Both the position numbers and the translations under genes were made by a program. Positions 17,093 to 25,101 of a stretch of DNA of 64,000 nucleotides are shown piece by piece (positions within the stretch are counted from its first letter, which is position 1; each line of letters opens with the position of its first letter). Source of the stretch: an uncultured cyanobacterium. Its GTDB lineage: Bacteria > Cyanobacteriota > Cyanobacteriia > Cyanobacteriales > Nostocaceae. The notes under the pieces are model-generated. The model was given only the letters and a program-made list of their open reading frames with translations. It ran no database searches and was not told the DNA's origin. The stretch is taken from the NCBI GenBank assembly GCA_903848645.1, contig CAINGU010000087.1:62001-126000 (forward strand). Reading direction: 5' to 3'.

Positions 17093-17511
17093 TAGCTGAA
17101 AATTTCCTAGAATAAAAAACATAAATGATAAAAATCTTTGGGGATTTTTTTAATTGGAATTCCCTACGGAACAGCGTAATCCCAACCAAGTCATACAGCA
17201 GATTTCGCTCTAATGAGGTACAAATTTGAATTATGAAACTCTTGTAGTGCGGGCATACTATGGCTAACGCCACGCTGCGCTATCGACAAGCTCAGTACAA
17301 GTCTTGCCCGCTATATATGTACCTCATAACACCGGAAAGTGCTGTAAAAATTTTGGACATTTTTGCAGTTTATCCTGGTAAGCGTCTAACAGCATATAAA
17401 TAAAAATAAAATTGTAACAAAAACTACAAAATTGATATCTTTTCTAAAAAAGAGGGTAAGCTAACCATATAAATCCGGTTTACGAAGATACTGTGATCAG
17501 GAGTAAATATT
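17093..17511. other. Intergenic region holding repeat element and gdhA promoter region
   Basis: The 419-bp gap contains the interrupted copy 3 of the TA-flanked element (17194-17346) and an AT-rich stretch of about 165 bp before gdhA. AGGAG stands 9 bases before the gdhA start as ribosome-binding site. No gene is seen. Confidence 0.6.
17194..17346. mobile_element. TA-flanked miniature inverted-repeat element, copy 3, with nested insertion
   Basis: The copy starts TACAGCA and ends TGCTGTA and matches copies 1 and 2, but 46 extra bases split the central palindrome between GCGGGCA and TCTTGCCCGC. The insertion includes a small dispersed repeat (17263-17284) also found at 6088-6109. Total length is 153 bp against 107 bp for the other copies. 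Confidence 0.85.
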
Positions 17512-18801
17512 ATGGTGACAACGTCTCTCCCACTTATGGAAAATCATTCTCCGGCTCATATTTGCCCTTATGATCAAGCTTGTAGCTATTTAGAATGGGC
17601 TGCTAAAGAATTAAAATTAGATCAAGGTATAGTAGAAATACTCAGTCATCCCCGGAAAGTTGTCACAGTTTCCATTCCCATAAAAATGGATAATGGAGAA
17701 GTGCGGGTTTTTGCTGGACATCGGGTACAACATTCCGATATTTTAGGTCCATATAAAGGTGGTATTCGCTACCATGAAGCGGTGACATTACGGGAAGTTT
17801 CCGCCCTAGCCATGTTGATGACCTGGAAATGTGCATTGTTAGGTATTCCCTACGGCGGTGGCAAAGGGGGAATTCCCATAGACCCCAAAAAGTTCAGTGT
17901 GGGGGAATTAGAACGGATTAGCCGCCGTTATATTAGTGAATTAATTAAAGACATTGGACCATCAGTAGATATATCTGCCCCAGATATGGGAACATCGGCG
18001 CGGGAAATGGCATGGATGATGGATACTTATTCTGTTAATGTTGGTCATTCTGTGCCTGGGATTGTTACAGGTAAGCCTTTGTCTATCGGTGGTTCGTTAG
18101 GGCGAGAAATGGCGACCGGACGGGGTGTGATGATTATTGTCCGTGAATCACTGGCAGATCATGGTAAATCCCTTGATGGTGTGAGGGTGGCGATTCAAGG
18201 TTTCGGTAATGTGGGCGGGGCTGCTGCTGAATTATTATACCAAGAGGGAGCGAAAATTATTGCTGTTTCCAGCGGTGCAGGTGGTGTATTTTCTGAAGCT
18301 GGTCTTGATATTCCGGCGGTAAAAGCTTATGCTGCTGAAAACCGCCGCAGTGTGGTGGGATTTCCCCAAGGTACACCTATAAGTAATGCAGATTTACTAA
18401 CTTTGCCTTGTGATGTGTTGATTCCCGCTGCTTTGGAAAACCAAATCACTGAAGAAAATGTCCATCAGGTAAAAGCGCAATTTGTGGCCGAAGCTGCTAA
18501 TGGTCCTGTGACTTTGGAAGCTAACCGAGTGCTAGAAGCCCTTGGTGTGACTGTGTTACCGGATATTTTAGCCAATGCTGGGGGTGTGGTGGTAAGTTAT
18601 TTAGAATGGGTACAAGGTCTTTCTTACCTGTTCTGGGATGAGGAACGAGTCAACAAGGAAATGGAACATTTGATGGTTCAGGCTTACCGCAAGGTGATTC
18701 ATGAGTCAAACTCACGGGGAGTAAATCTGCGGTTAGCTGCTTATACTTTGGGTGTAGGTAGAGTCGCGCAAGCTTTGAATGATCGGGGTTTATATCCTTA
18801 G
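17512..18801 (+). CDS. gdhA: Glu/Leu/Phe/Val dehydrogenase (glutamate dehydrogenase type)
   Basis: A 429-residue cytosolic enzyme that interconverts glutamate and 2-oxoglutarate plus ammonium. Substrate-site Lys residues are K106 (MTWKCALLGIP) and catalytic K118 (YGGGKGGI); D158 lies in SAPDMGT. The Rossmann motif GFGNVG is at 230-235. After the second strand the sequence is AVSSGAGG, with Ser where NAD enzymes usually keep Asp, which hints at NADP use but is not decisive. Length and motifs fit the hexameric family. AGGAG lies 9 bases before the ATG. The gene symbol is by family; a leucine or other amino-acid dehydrogenase is the alternative. Confidence 0.85.
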   Translation: MVTTSLPLMENHSPAHICPYDQACSYLEWAAKELKLDQGIVEILSHPRKVVTVSIPIKMDNGEVRVFAGHRVQHSDILGPYKGGIRYHEAVTLREVSALAMLMTWKCALLGIPYGGGKGGIPIDPKKFSVGELERISRRYISELIKDIGPSVDISAPDMGTSAREMAWMMDTYSVNVGHSVPGIVTGKPLSIGGSLGREMATGRGVMIIVRESLADHGKSLDGVRVAIQGFGNVGGAAAELLYQEGAKIIAVSSGAGGVFSEAGLDIPAVKAYAAENRRSVVGFPQGTPISNADLLTLPCDVLIPAALENQITEENVHQVKAQFVAEAANGPVTLEANRVLEALGVTVLPDILANAGGVVVSYLEWVQGLSYLFWDEERVNKEMEHLMVQAYRKVIHESNSRGVNLRLAAYTLGVGRVAQALNDRGLYP

Positions 18802-18894
18802 TTATATTTAAAATCTATTTTCAGTGGGGTGTGTTATGGCTTTAGCTTAACGCCCCTTTTTTTATCTCGGTTAGTTCTTCCCAATATTGATTTA

Positions 18895-18984
18895 GGTGGT
18901 GTACTTTTTTTCGATACTTCATTTGTTATGACACTAATTAACGAAAGAGATCAATATCATCAAATAGCTAAAAAAATTCTACAA
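18895..18984 (+). pseudogene. Remnant of a PIN-domain toxin gene
   Basis: The plus strand encodes VLFFDTSFVMTLINERDQYH followed by QIAKKIL, which is the conserved N-terminus of a PIN ribonuclease: Asp-Thr-Ser, then Asn/Glu-Arg-Asp, then His. Similarity stops at the last codons of the convergent glycosyltransferase gene, after which the frame ends. About 30 of the usual 130 or so residues remain, so the toxin is inactive. There is no start codon in good context and no intact antitoxin upstream. Confidence 0.65.
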
Positions 18985-19950
18985 CCACTCAATTATTTTG
19001 GCATTTTCTGGTAACTTTGCATCTCTTTGTCCCTCAGAACGGGCGTTAGCAGTAAATAAACCAATGGGAGTATTTAATAAATCTATAAAACTGGCTTTAC
19101 CAATAATATTTTTAATAGTTGTTTTTGGCAATTCTTTCAATAACCAACGCAAAAGAATATAACCGTATTCTCTATTTTTTATTTCCCGCATTAATTCAAC
19201 CCCATGCAATTCATGTAAATAGCGATTAGAACGCCCATAACGTCGCCATTGACTAGCTAATTCTTTAATATTGATACGGTGACGATGCTCAACAATAGCA
19301 TCAATTGCAAATTCTAATTTACCTAAATTAGCTTTGAGAATTCGCCAACAAATATCCGCATCTCCTCCTGTTGTCAGGTAGGGACGAAATAAACCTGAAG
19401 TATGGAAAACGTGACGATGAATTGCTAAATTTGCGGTTTGTCCATAGGGACAAAATTTATGAGTAAGGGTGTGTTTTTGAGATAAGGTTTCTTGTTTATC
19501 TGCGAATTGTTCTAATAAACTTGTACCTGGTAATGCTACAATTTCACCAGCAACAATTACCACTTCTGGATTTATAAAAGGTTGAATTAATGTTTTTAAC
19601 CATTGGGGTTGGGGACGACAATCAGCATCGGTAAAAGCGATAATTTCACCAGTAGCGGCTTTAATTCCTGTGTTGCGGGCTGCGTAGGAACTTTGAATAT
19701 TATTTTCGCTTAAGGGCTGAATAGTAATCGGTGAATTTTCAGCAGTTGTTTTGAGAATAGCCAGAGTGCGATCGCTGCTATTATTATCTATTAATAAATA
19801 CTCTACTTTGTCTTTTGGATAAGTTTGGGAAAATAGACAATTGAGCAATTCTGGTAAATCTGCTTCACCATTATAAATAGGAATAACCACTGATACCTTC
19901 GGTGTAAATAGGTTATCAGTGGTTATATTCAGCGCTTGGGAATTTATCAT
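18979..19950 (-). CDS. Family 2 glycosyltransferase
   Basis: The product has 323 residues from the ATG at 19950; a GTG at 20001 would add 17 residues that do not look like the family. The GT-A fold is clear: VSVVIPIYNGEADLPELLNC, LLIDNNSSDRT, then FTDADCRPQPQWLKTL with the metal-binding DAD, and a GGDADICWR motif further on. It should transfer a nucleotide-activated sugar, with unknown acceptor. No membrane segment is obvious. It lies between ctp protease and gdhA, with the PIN remnant at its 3' end. Confidence 0.87.
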   Translation of the reverse strand: MINSQALNITTDNLFTPKVSVVIPIYNGEADLPELLNCLFSQTYPKDKVEYLLIDNNSSDRTLAILKTTAENSPITIQPLSENNIQSSYAARNTGIKAATGEIIAFTDADCRPQPQWLKTLIQPFINPEVVIVAGEIVALPGTSLLEQFADKQETLSQKHTLTHKFCPYGQTANLAIHRHVFHTSGLFRPYLTTGGDADICWRILKANLGKLEFAIDAIVEHRHRINIKELASQWRRYGRSNRYLHELHGVELMREIKNREYGYILLRWLLKELPKTTIKNIIGKASFIDLLNTPIGLFTANARSEGQRDAKLPENAKIIEWL

Positions 19951-20029
19951 CTCAGATGCAGTGTTAAGAAAAATAACTGATAACTGAAAATTAAATTCCA
20001 CCCCAAAGGATGGAATTTAAACTCAAATC

Positions 20030-21364
20030 CTAAAATTTCAAGTCTTTAGCGCTGACACTAACAGACTGAGAATTTTGATTTGTCACTTTTTGTGCTAATT
20101 TGCCATTAGAAAGAACAGCAATAGCCCGCGCATATTGTGGATCACTATTTGTCCCGATTAAATTCGGATTAGAAGCCAATTGGCGTTCCTGTGTTTGTGT
20201 CAAGTCTAGCTTGATATCGGGTGCAATCCCTTTATGGTTGATGTCTGTACCGTTGGGTGTGTAATAATGAGCAATAGTGACAGCTAAACCTGAACCATCT
20301 CCTAGTTCATGAACTGACTGTACTAAAGCTTTACCAAAGGTTTGACTACCAACAACCACAGCCCGTTTATTATCTTTAAGTGCGCCGGTGAGAATTTCAC
20401 TAGCACTAGCGGAATTACCATCAACTAAAATTGCTAAAGGTAATTTGGTGATAGCTGTACGATTAGCCTCTGTTTGGGCGCTCGATCCTTTGCGGTCTAC
20501 AGTTTTGACGATATGTCCGTCATCTAACCACATTCTGGCAATTTCTATACTCGCATTCAATAAACCACCGGGATTACCTCGCAAGTCTAAAACGTAGGAA
20601 TCAACTTTTTGGTTGTTCAAGTTGCGAATGGCTACACGCATTTGATCGGCGGCGTGGGAGCTAAACTCCTGTAATCTAATATACCCAACTTTTCGACCAG
20701 CTTCTTGTTTGAGGGTATACCGGACTGTGGGAACTTCTATTGTCGCCCTTGTTAATTTGATGTTAAATTTGTTACTTGGGCGTTCTAGATCCAAACTTAC
20801 AGAAGTACCTACTTGACCACGAATTAATTTTGAGGCATCTTCTACTGTCATTTTCAGGGTAGATTTACCGTCAATTGCTAATATCTCATCACCTGATTTT
20901 AGCCCGGCTTTGATGGCTGGAGAGTTTTCTATAGCTTCTATCACGGTAAGACGCTTGGTTTTTTCGTTTACCTGCATCCGAATACCAATCCCGGAAACTT
21001 CCCCAGATGTTTGGCTAGTTAGGGATTCGTATTGCTTGGGGTTCATAAACCGGGTGTAGGGATCACCTAGCTTTTGCAAAGCTTCGCGGATCGCTACGTA
21101 AGCCTCATCTTTAGAAGTATAGTCTTTACTTAATAAGCTCTGCCTGATTGCTTGCCAATCTTGTTGATTAAATTTACCATCAACATATTCACGATTCACC
21201 AACTGCCAAACTTGGTCAACTAACGCTTTTGGACTGTCTTGTAAAGCCGCATGAACGGAGCGTGTCAAAGCTTGACCAAATATAGATATAGTAGCAGTTG
21301 TGGCGATCGCTCCACCAATCATGGCAGCTTGGAGCGGTGAGTAAGGTTTCGCAGATTGGTTCAT
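20030..21364 (-). CDS. Carboxyl-terminal processing protease, family S41
   Basis: A 444-residue protease with an N-terminal hydrophobic segment (about 12-30) that acts as signal or anchor. A PDZ domain spans about 118-195 (GEVSGIGIRM, AGLKSGDEILAIDGKS). The S41 domain follows, with LDLRGNPGGLL near 259-269 and the catalytic pair S320 (NSASASEIL) and K345 (GSQTFGKALVQ), 25 residues apart as in the D1-processing protease of Scenedesmus. Cyanobacteria have several paralogues (CtpA, CtpB, CtpC); CtpA matures photosystem II D1. I cannot tell which this is, so no symbol is given. It acts in the lumen or periplasm. Confidence 0.9.
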   Translation of the reverse strand: MNQSAKPYSPLQAAMIGGAIATTATISIFGQALTRSVHAALQDSPKALVDQVWQLVNREYVDGKFNQQDWQAIRQSLLSKDYTSKDEAYVAIREALQKLGDPYTRFMNPKQYESLTSQTSGEVSGIGIRMQVNEKTKRLTVIEAIENSPAIKAGLKSGDEILAIDGKSTLKMTVEDASKLIRGQVGTSVSLDLERPSNKFNIKLTRATIEVPTVRYTLKQEAGRKVGYIRLQEFSSHAADQMRVAIRNLNNQKVDSYVLDLRGNPGGLLNASIEIARMWLDDGHIVKTVDRKGSSAQTEANRTAITKLPLAILVDGNSASASEILTGALKDNKRAVVVGSQTFGKALVQSVHELGDGSGLAVTIAHYYTPNGTDINHKGIAPDIKLDLTQTQERQLASNPNLIGTNSDPQYARAIAVLSNGKLAQKVTNQNSQSVSVSAKDLKF

Positions 21365-21681
21365 GTATATTAGCGGAAATAGTTGTGTTTTTGACAGTTT
21401 ATCAATCAGAATTTCCTGATGTCTTCTAGTTTTTTTATCCTAATAACCTTTATACTTCATCCATCTTTTGGCCTTTTGTCAATGATGAGTAGTATATTCT
21501 CTTTGTTGGTTAATAACTATGGTTTGAGTTGATCGGTTTTCACAGAACAACACAGCCAAGTATTAGACTCTGAGATTTAGAGTCATTTGTAAATGCTGAA
21601 TTATCTTCTTTAAGATAGCACTTTCTTAGCTGAGTAGCTGTGATTTCTATCAATATATAATTAAACTTTTATTAGTTATTT
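21365..21681. other. Intergenic region between divergent ctp and YdcF-like genes
   Basis: About 317 bp, AT-rich, must hold both divergent promoters. I see no convincing promoter boxes, repeats or gene. Confidence 0.5.
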
Positions 21682-22380
21682 ATGTTTCATAAATTTAACA
21701 TCAATTTATTAATTCACTTTCGAGCCAAATTTCATAAATCGTGGCGATTGTTACAAAAATTATGGTGGGGTTTAAGAATACTCCTAATTAGCTGGCTGGT
21801 TATTACCAGTATAGCCTTAGTTTTTGCTTCTTTACAGCCAGTAGATGGCTTTTTTGTGCTGGGTGGTAGTATTCGTCGGGAAATTCATGTTGCTCAATTA
21901 GCAAAACAGTCTCCGTACATCCCCATTTTAATTTCTCGCGGTTCTCAAGATCCTTGTATTTGGCTAATTTTTCAGCGAGAAGGTGCAGATTTACAACAAG
22001 TCAATTTAGAAAATTGCGCTAATTCTACTTTTGATAATTTTTACTATGGAACACCTATTTTACAAAGTTGGGGAGTACACAAGGTAAAATTAATTACTTC
22101 TAGTACACATACTTTCCGAGCTAAGTTAATGGCGCAAATTATCTTAGGTTGTCATAGAATTTGGGTAGAATCGGAAGTGGTGAAGGAAAAAGGCGTTCCC
22201 GCTAATCATGAATATTGGTATAAAACTATTTTAGATATTATCCGCAGTTTGGGCTGGGCAGTTTTAAGTCAATTTATATATCCTCAGTGTCCACATATTA
22301 CTAAATTAATTGATATTGATATGTCAGTGTGGGAACAAAAGGGGTTTCACTGTGAACGTCAGGGAGGGTTGAAGAGGTAA
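21682..22380 (+). CDS. YdcF/ElyC-like (DUF218) membrane protein
   Basis: A 232-residue protein with one membrane segment near residues 30-52 (WWGLRILLISWLVITSIALV). The following soluble domain shows the DUF218 pattern: VDGFFVLGGSIRREIHVA, ILISRGSQDP, CANSTFDNFYYG and VKLITSSTHTFRAKLMAQII. Related proteins SanA, ElyC and YdcF are linked to envelope integrity and vancomycin sensitivity in E. coli, but their reaction is unknown. The soluble part probably faces the periplasm. The gene stands alone, divergent from ctp. Confidence 0.82.
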   Translation: MFHKFNINLLIHFRAKFHKSWRLLQKLWWGLRILLISWLVITSIALVFASLQPVDGFFVLGGSIRREIHVAQLAKQSPYIPILISRGSQDPCIWLIFQREGADLQQVNLENCANSTFDNFYYGTPILQSWGVHKVKLITSSTHTFRAKLMAQIILGCHRIWVESEVVKEKGVPANHEYWYKTILDIIRSLGWAVLSQFIYPQCPHITKLIDIDMSVWEQKGFHCERQGGLKR

Positions 22381-22456
22381 GAGGCGTTAGTGTAGTTCAT
22401 CTTTTGACTTAATCATTATCTTTGTTATGAGTAACTTTTATGCTCAAATTAAATGA

Positions 22457-22651
22457 TTATGGAGTTCCCTTGACATCATCTCGATTTGTTTCGTAATCAG
22501 TAATCCGACGATCAAGTTCTCGTTTTTGCGCTGTTGTTAAATCGGGATAAGCCTGTTCTGCTGCGATACTTTCCAAAATATCTTGTACAATCCGAATTCT
22601 ATCTGCAATACTCAGGGCTTTGATTTCATTTAAAGTTACACTGATGTCCAT
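22457..22651 (-). CDS. Orphan antitoxin, addiction-module component family (TIGR02574-like)
   Basis: The product has 64 residues from the ATG at 22651, which has GAGGT 9 bases upstream. The sequence VTLNEIKALSIADRIRIVQD and ILESIAAEQ, then TTAQKRELDRRI, is the pattern of the short unstable antitoxins usually encoded just before a RelE/ParE toxin. Here the 76 bp between its stop and the convergent YdcF-like gene encode nothing toxin-like, so the toxin has been lost. The C-terminus (NRDDVKGTP) departs from the usual Trp-containing end, which suggests truncation. Confidence 0.72.
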   Translation of the reverse strand: MDISVTLNEIKALSIADRIRIVQDILESIAAEQAYPDLTTAQKRELDRRITDYETNRDDVKGTP

Positions 22652-22666
22652 GTTAACTGACCTCAA

Positions 22667-23219
22667 TAGGAAGATAAGGCATTTATCTATTTTCTAGGAT
22701 AAGCGATCGCTTTACGCTTTGAGTTAATTATTATCTTTGCTATAATTTTCTGTTCTCCGGTATTTGTGATTGAAAAAATGCTCAATCACAATATTCGTTT
22801 AGAGACTTCCAAATAAAACAATATCTCGTCGTTAGGATAAGGCAGGGGGCAGGGAGAGGGGAGCAGGGGGAGAAAAAGTCGTTTTGATTTGGTGAAATTG
22901 GATAGCGTTCGCGGAGCGTCCCGAAGGGAACTAGCGCTGCTGCAAGCAGTTCATCTTTTTTGTGGAGTTCTCTTAAGTCAACGAGCGATCGCCTCCTTTT
23001 TAAAGCTTACCATTCCGTCGGACTTGATAGTGCAGTTAGTCAACTCTGCGCTGAGTTGAGCTAGAAATCATCAATTACAATAAGTCCTTGCGTAAGTTCT
23101 GTTTATATGCGGAGCAACTACGTAATTCCTCTTAATAAAAATTAAATCATTTTCATTGATCCCCCCACTATTATCGGGCAAAATGGAAAGAAACTTCCCT
23201 TTTATGTGGTGCAAATGTA
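22667..23219. other. Repeat-rich intergenic region
   Basis: About 550 bp with no gene. It holds direct repeat A (22703-22749), a purine-rich low-complexity run (about 22845-22875), and a small dispersed repeat at 22903-22936 (GCGTTCGCGGAGCGTC, then CCGAAGGGAA). A divergent copy of that small repeat is inside the 195-bp element at 48814-49008. Confidence 0.6.
22703..22749 (+). repeat. Direct repeat A flanking the VHL-like/CAP gene
   Basis: Begins GCGATCGCT, contains an identical 22-bp core (GCTTTGAGTTAATTATTATC and the next TT) and ends TATAATTTT. The matching copy B is at 24167-24213, same orientation, so the two bracket the segment carrying the VHL-like/CAP gene. Confidence 0.75.
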
Positions 23220-24038
23220 ATGATAAAACGATATTTATTCCTCCTAGCAACTGGGGCGATCGCCTATTTATTAGTACCTATCAATACAGTTTTGCTGGAT
23301 CAGTCATTGGCTAGGGCAGAAACTAAAGTTTGTACAAAACAAACCGATAGTAATCCTATTGAGATTGAGGTTCGGAATGCTAGCGATAGCCCGATTAAAG
23401 TTAATTGGGTTAGTGCTGATTGCCAAGAAACACCTAATAATAATCAGGTAGAGCCTGGAAGAGCATTTAAGGGAAAGACCTATCTTGGTCATGCTTTCCG
23501 CATCCGTAATGCTAAAACTGGCGGCCTTTTGCAAGAGATTGTGGTTACAAATGACACTGATACTTTTACGATTGGTGCAATCGAAGATAACGATCCAGGA
23601 GAGGCATTTCTGACCACCCTAAATCAGATCCGAAAGGGGAGAAATCTGCCACCTTTGGAGTATGACGATACTCTCAATAAGTCTTGCCAATGGCAAGCCA
23701 ATCTCATGGGCAAATACGATGTGATGGATCATGATGCAGAAGTGGTTGGTGGAGCTACTTATAAAGACATGAAGGATCTGGGCGATCGCTTAAAGCACTT
23801 TGGTTGGAAAGGTGGTGGCTCTGCTGAAGCTTTGAGTGGGGGAGAATTTCCTAATTTGAAAACAGCAGGCAGCACTTGGGTATTGGATTGGAGCAGTAGT
23901 GATACCCATTATCGTCCATTCCTCTCCTTAGATAATCAAGTTTTCTCCCATGTTGGGTTTGGGTATGCTCGTTCAGGCAAAAAAAAGAATGAATACTATG
24001 CCTGTGCTATATTTGGAAATCCTAACGGCGATCGCTAG
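23220..24038 (+). CDS. Secreted protein with VHL-beta-like domain fused to a CAP (SCP/PR-1) domain
   Basis: A 272-residue protein with a signal peptide (basic MIKR, hydrophobic to about residue 25, cleavage near ARA-E). Residues about 45-110 resemble the beta domain of the von Hippel-Lindau protein: EIEVRNASDSPIKVNWVS, VEPGRAFKGKTYLGHAFRIR. The TYLGHAF stretch matches the human SYRGHLW loop, keeping Thr/Ser (T87) and His (H91) with Phe for the last Trp. Residues about 127-268 form a CAP domain (FLTTLNQIRKGRNLPPLEYD, HFGWKGGGSAEALSGG, FSHVGFGYA). Role unknown; CAP domains occur in secreted lipid-binding or defensive proteins. Four cysteines could pair outside the cytoplasm. Confidence 0.78.
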   Translation: MIKRYLFLLATGAIAYLLVPINTVLLDQSLARAETKVCTKQTDSNPIEIEVRNASDSPIKVNWVSADCQETPNNNQVEPGRAFKGKTYLGHAFRIRNAKTGGLLQEIVVTNDTDTFTIGAIEDNDPGEAFLTTLNQIRKGRNLPPLEYDDTLNKSCQWQANLMGKYDVMDHDAEVVGGATYKDMKDLGDRLKHFGWKGGGSAEALSGGEFPNLKTAGSTWVLDWSSSDTHYRPFLSLDNQVFSHVGFGYARSGKKKNEYYACAIFGNPNGDR

Positions 24039-24070
24039 TGCCGCTTTGCGAAAGTCAAAAGTGAATAATT

Positions 24071-24107
24071 AATTAGGCGTGCGCGATGAAGTCGCGCACG
24101 CCTAATT
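24071..24107. repeat. Perfect 16-bp inverted repeat
   Basis: AATTAGGCGTGCGCGA pairs perfectly with TCGCGCACGCCTAATT across the loop TGAAG, 32 bases after the VHL-like/CAP stop. No T-run follows, so it is either a processing or stabilising hairpin or a dispersed palindrome. Confidence 0.7.
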
Positions 24108-24166
24108 GTTCGCTGGGAAGGGAGTATTATTGGTTGGAAAAAAATTAGCGATCGCACCACATCCCG

Positions 24167-24213
24167 GCGATCGCTCTCAGCTTTGAGTTAATTATTATCT
24201 TCGTTATAATTTT
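24167..24213 (+). repeat. Direct repeat B flanking the VHL-like/CAP gene
   Basis: Second copy of the repeat at 22703-22749 with the same 22-bp core and the terminal TATAATTTT. Confidence 0.75.
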
Positions 24214-24268
24214 ATCAACATTTGCTATAAAATAAATAGTAAATAATGTCTTTGCAACTCAAAATTAA

Positions 24269-24373
24269 GGCGTTGGTGAATGAAGGTATGAATTTTTCTC
24301 ACGCAGAGGCGTAAAGAAAATAAGAGGTTGAGAAATGAAATTTTTGATTTTCATACCTCAATTCAGCAACGCC
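24269..24373. mobile_element. Miniature element with 24-bp imperfect terminal inverted repeats
   Basis: The left end GGCGTTGGTGAATGAAGGTA and the right end, read in reverse complement as GGCGTTGCTGAATTGAGGTA, match at 21 of 24 positions over the full arms. The 57-bp core contains CACGCAGAGGCGTAAAG, a dispersed cyanobacterial repeat. No coding sequence; probably a non-autonomous transposon derivative. No clear target duplication is adjacent. Confidence 0.65.
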
Positions 24374-24422
24374 AAAATCTGTTTATTCCTAACCGATTAC
24401 TTAATATATGCGTACCGTTGAC

Positions 24423-24755
24423 TTAAGTAATTTCAACTAATGCCTCACCTGAAGATAAAATCTTTAAAGCTTCTAGTAAATTTGCACTCAAAATCTCTCT
24501 CAGTCTAGCATTTGAAGTATTACCACAGGTCAACCAGATGATTTGCGGCGGTGTTCCCAGACGTTCAACTAAATCAATAAAGTCACTATCCTTAGTAATA
24601 AAGATAACTCCTTGAGCTTTTGCTGCTTCAAAAATTTCCTCATCTTCAGCATCTCGTAGTCCCACATCACGCAAAGCTAAGGCAGTTATACTGAATGTCT
24701 GAGTAATCCAAGTAGCAATAGATGGTGATAAGTGTGCATCAACCCAGATAATCAT
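24423..24755 (-). CDS. DUF5615 PIN-like toxin component
   Basis: A 110-residue protein beginning MIIWVDAHLSPSIATWITQT, the typical start of DUF5615 (Mut7-C/PIN-like) proteins, with D6 as the first acidic residue. Further on come DAEDEEIFEAAKAQGVIFIT and KDSDFIDLVERLGTPPQIIW, which hold the remaining acidic residues of the PIN-like site. It is expected to be a ribonuclease toxin. Its start overlaps the stop of the upstream DUF433 gene by 4 bases (ATGA type), so translation is coupled. The locus appears intact. Confidence 0.85.
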   Translation of the reverse strand: MIIWVDAHLSPSIATWITQTFSITALALRDVGLRDAEDEEIFEAAKAQGVIFITKDSDFIDLVERLGTPPQIIWLTCGNTSNARLREILSANLLEALKILSSGEALVEIT

Positions 24756-24991
24756 GCAACTAACACCGGATGATTGAGTTTTCGTGAAGCGTATAAAAGT
24801 GCTGCTTTGAGATCATCAGCTTCAAGATCAGGCATTTCTTCTAGAATTTCTTCAGCACTTAAACCAGCAGCAAACAAATCTAATACATCTGATACCCTAA
24901 TTCTCATCCCCCGAATACAGGGACGACCACCACATTGTTTAGGATTAATTGTAATTCTTTCCAGTAAATTTGACATATAAGCTAATTTCAT
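24752..24991 (-). CDS. DUF433 antitoxin component
   Basis: A 79-residue protein with the family core RITINPKQCGGRPCIRGMRI, VSDVLDLFAAGLSAEEILEE and DLEADDLKAALLYA, forming a small winged or homeodomain-like helix-turn-helix that represses its own operon in characterised relatives. It lies upstream of and overlaps the DUF5615 gene, the standard order. Two in-frame ATGs occur; AGGAGG lies only 2 bases before the first (24991), while the second (24976) matches the family N-terminus better, so the start is uncertain. Confidence 0.85.
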   Translation of the reverse strand: MKLAYMSNLLERITINPKQCGGRPCIRGMRIRVSDVLDLFAAGLSAEEILEEMPDLEADDLKAALLYASRKLNHPVLVA

Positions 24992-25101
24992 AACCTCCTA
25001 TTTTCAGCATAAATCAAGTTTGTAAAACCTGCAACTCAATTAATAACAGTAATTCCTAAATTAAGTTAAAATAAAAGAAATAGCAAAATCCTCACCAGTA
25101 T

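Larger units (their letters stand above)
24039..24422. other. Repeat-filled intergenic region
   Basis: About 380 bp holding a 16-bp perfect hairpin (24071-24107), direct repeat B (24167-24213) and an inverted-repeat element (24269-24373). No gene is seen. Confidence 0.6.
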
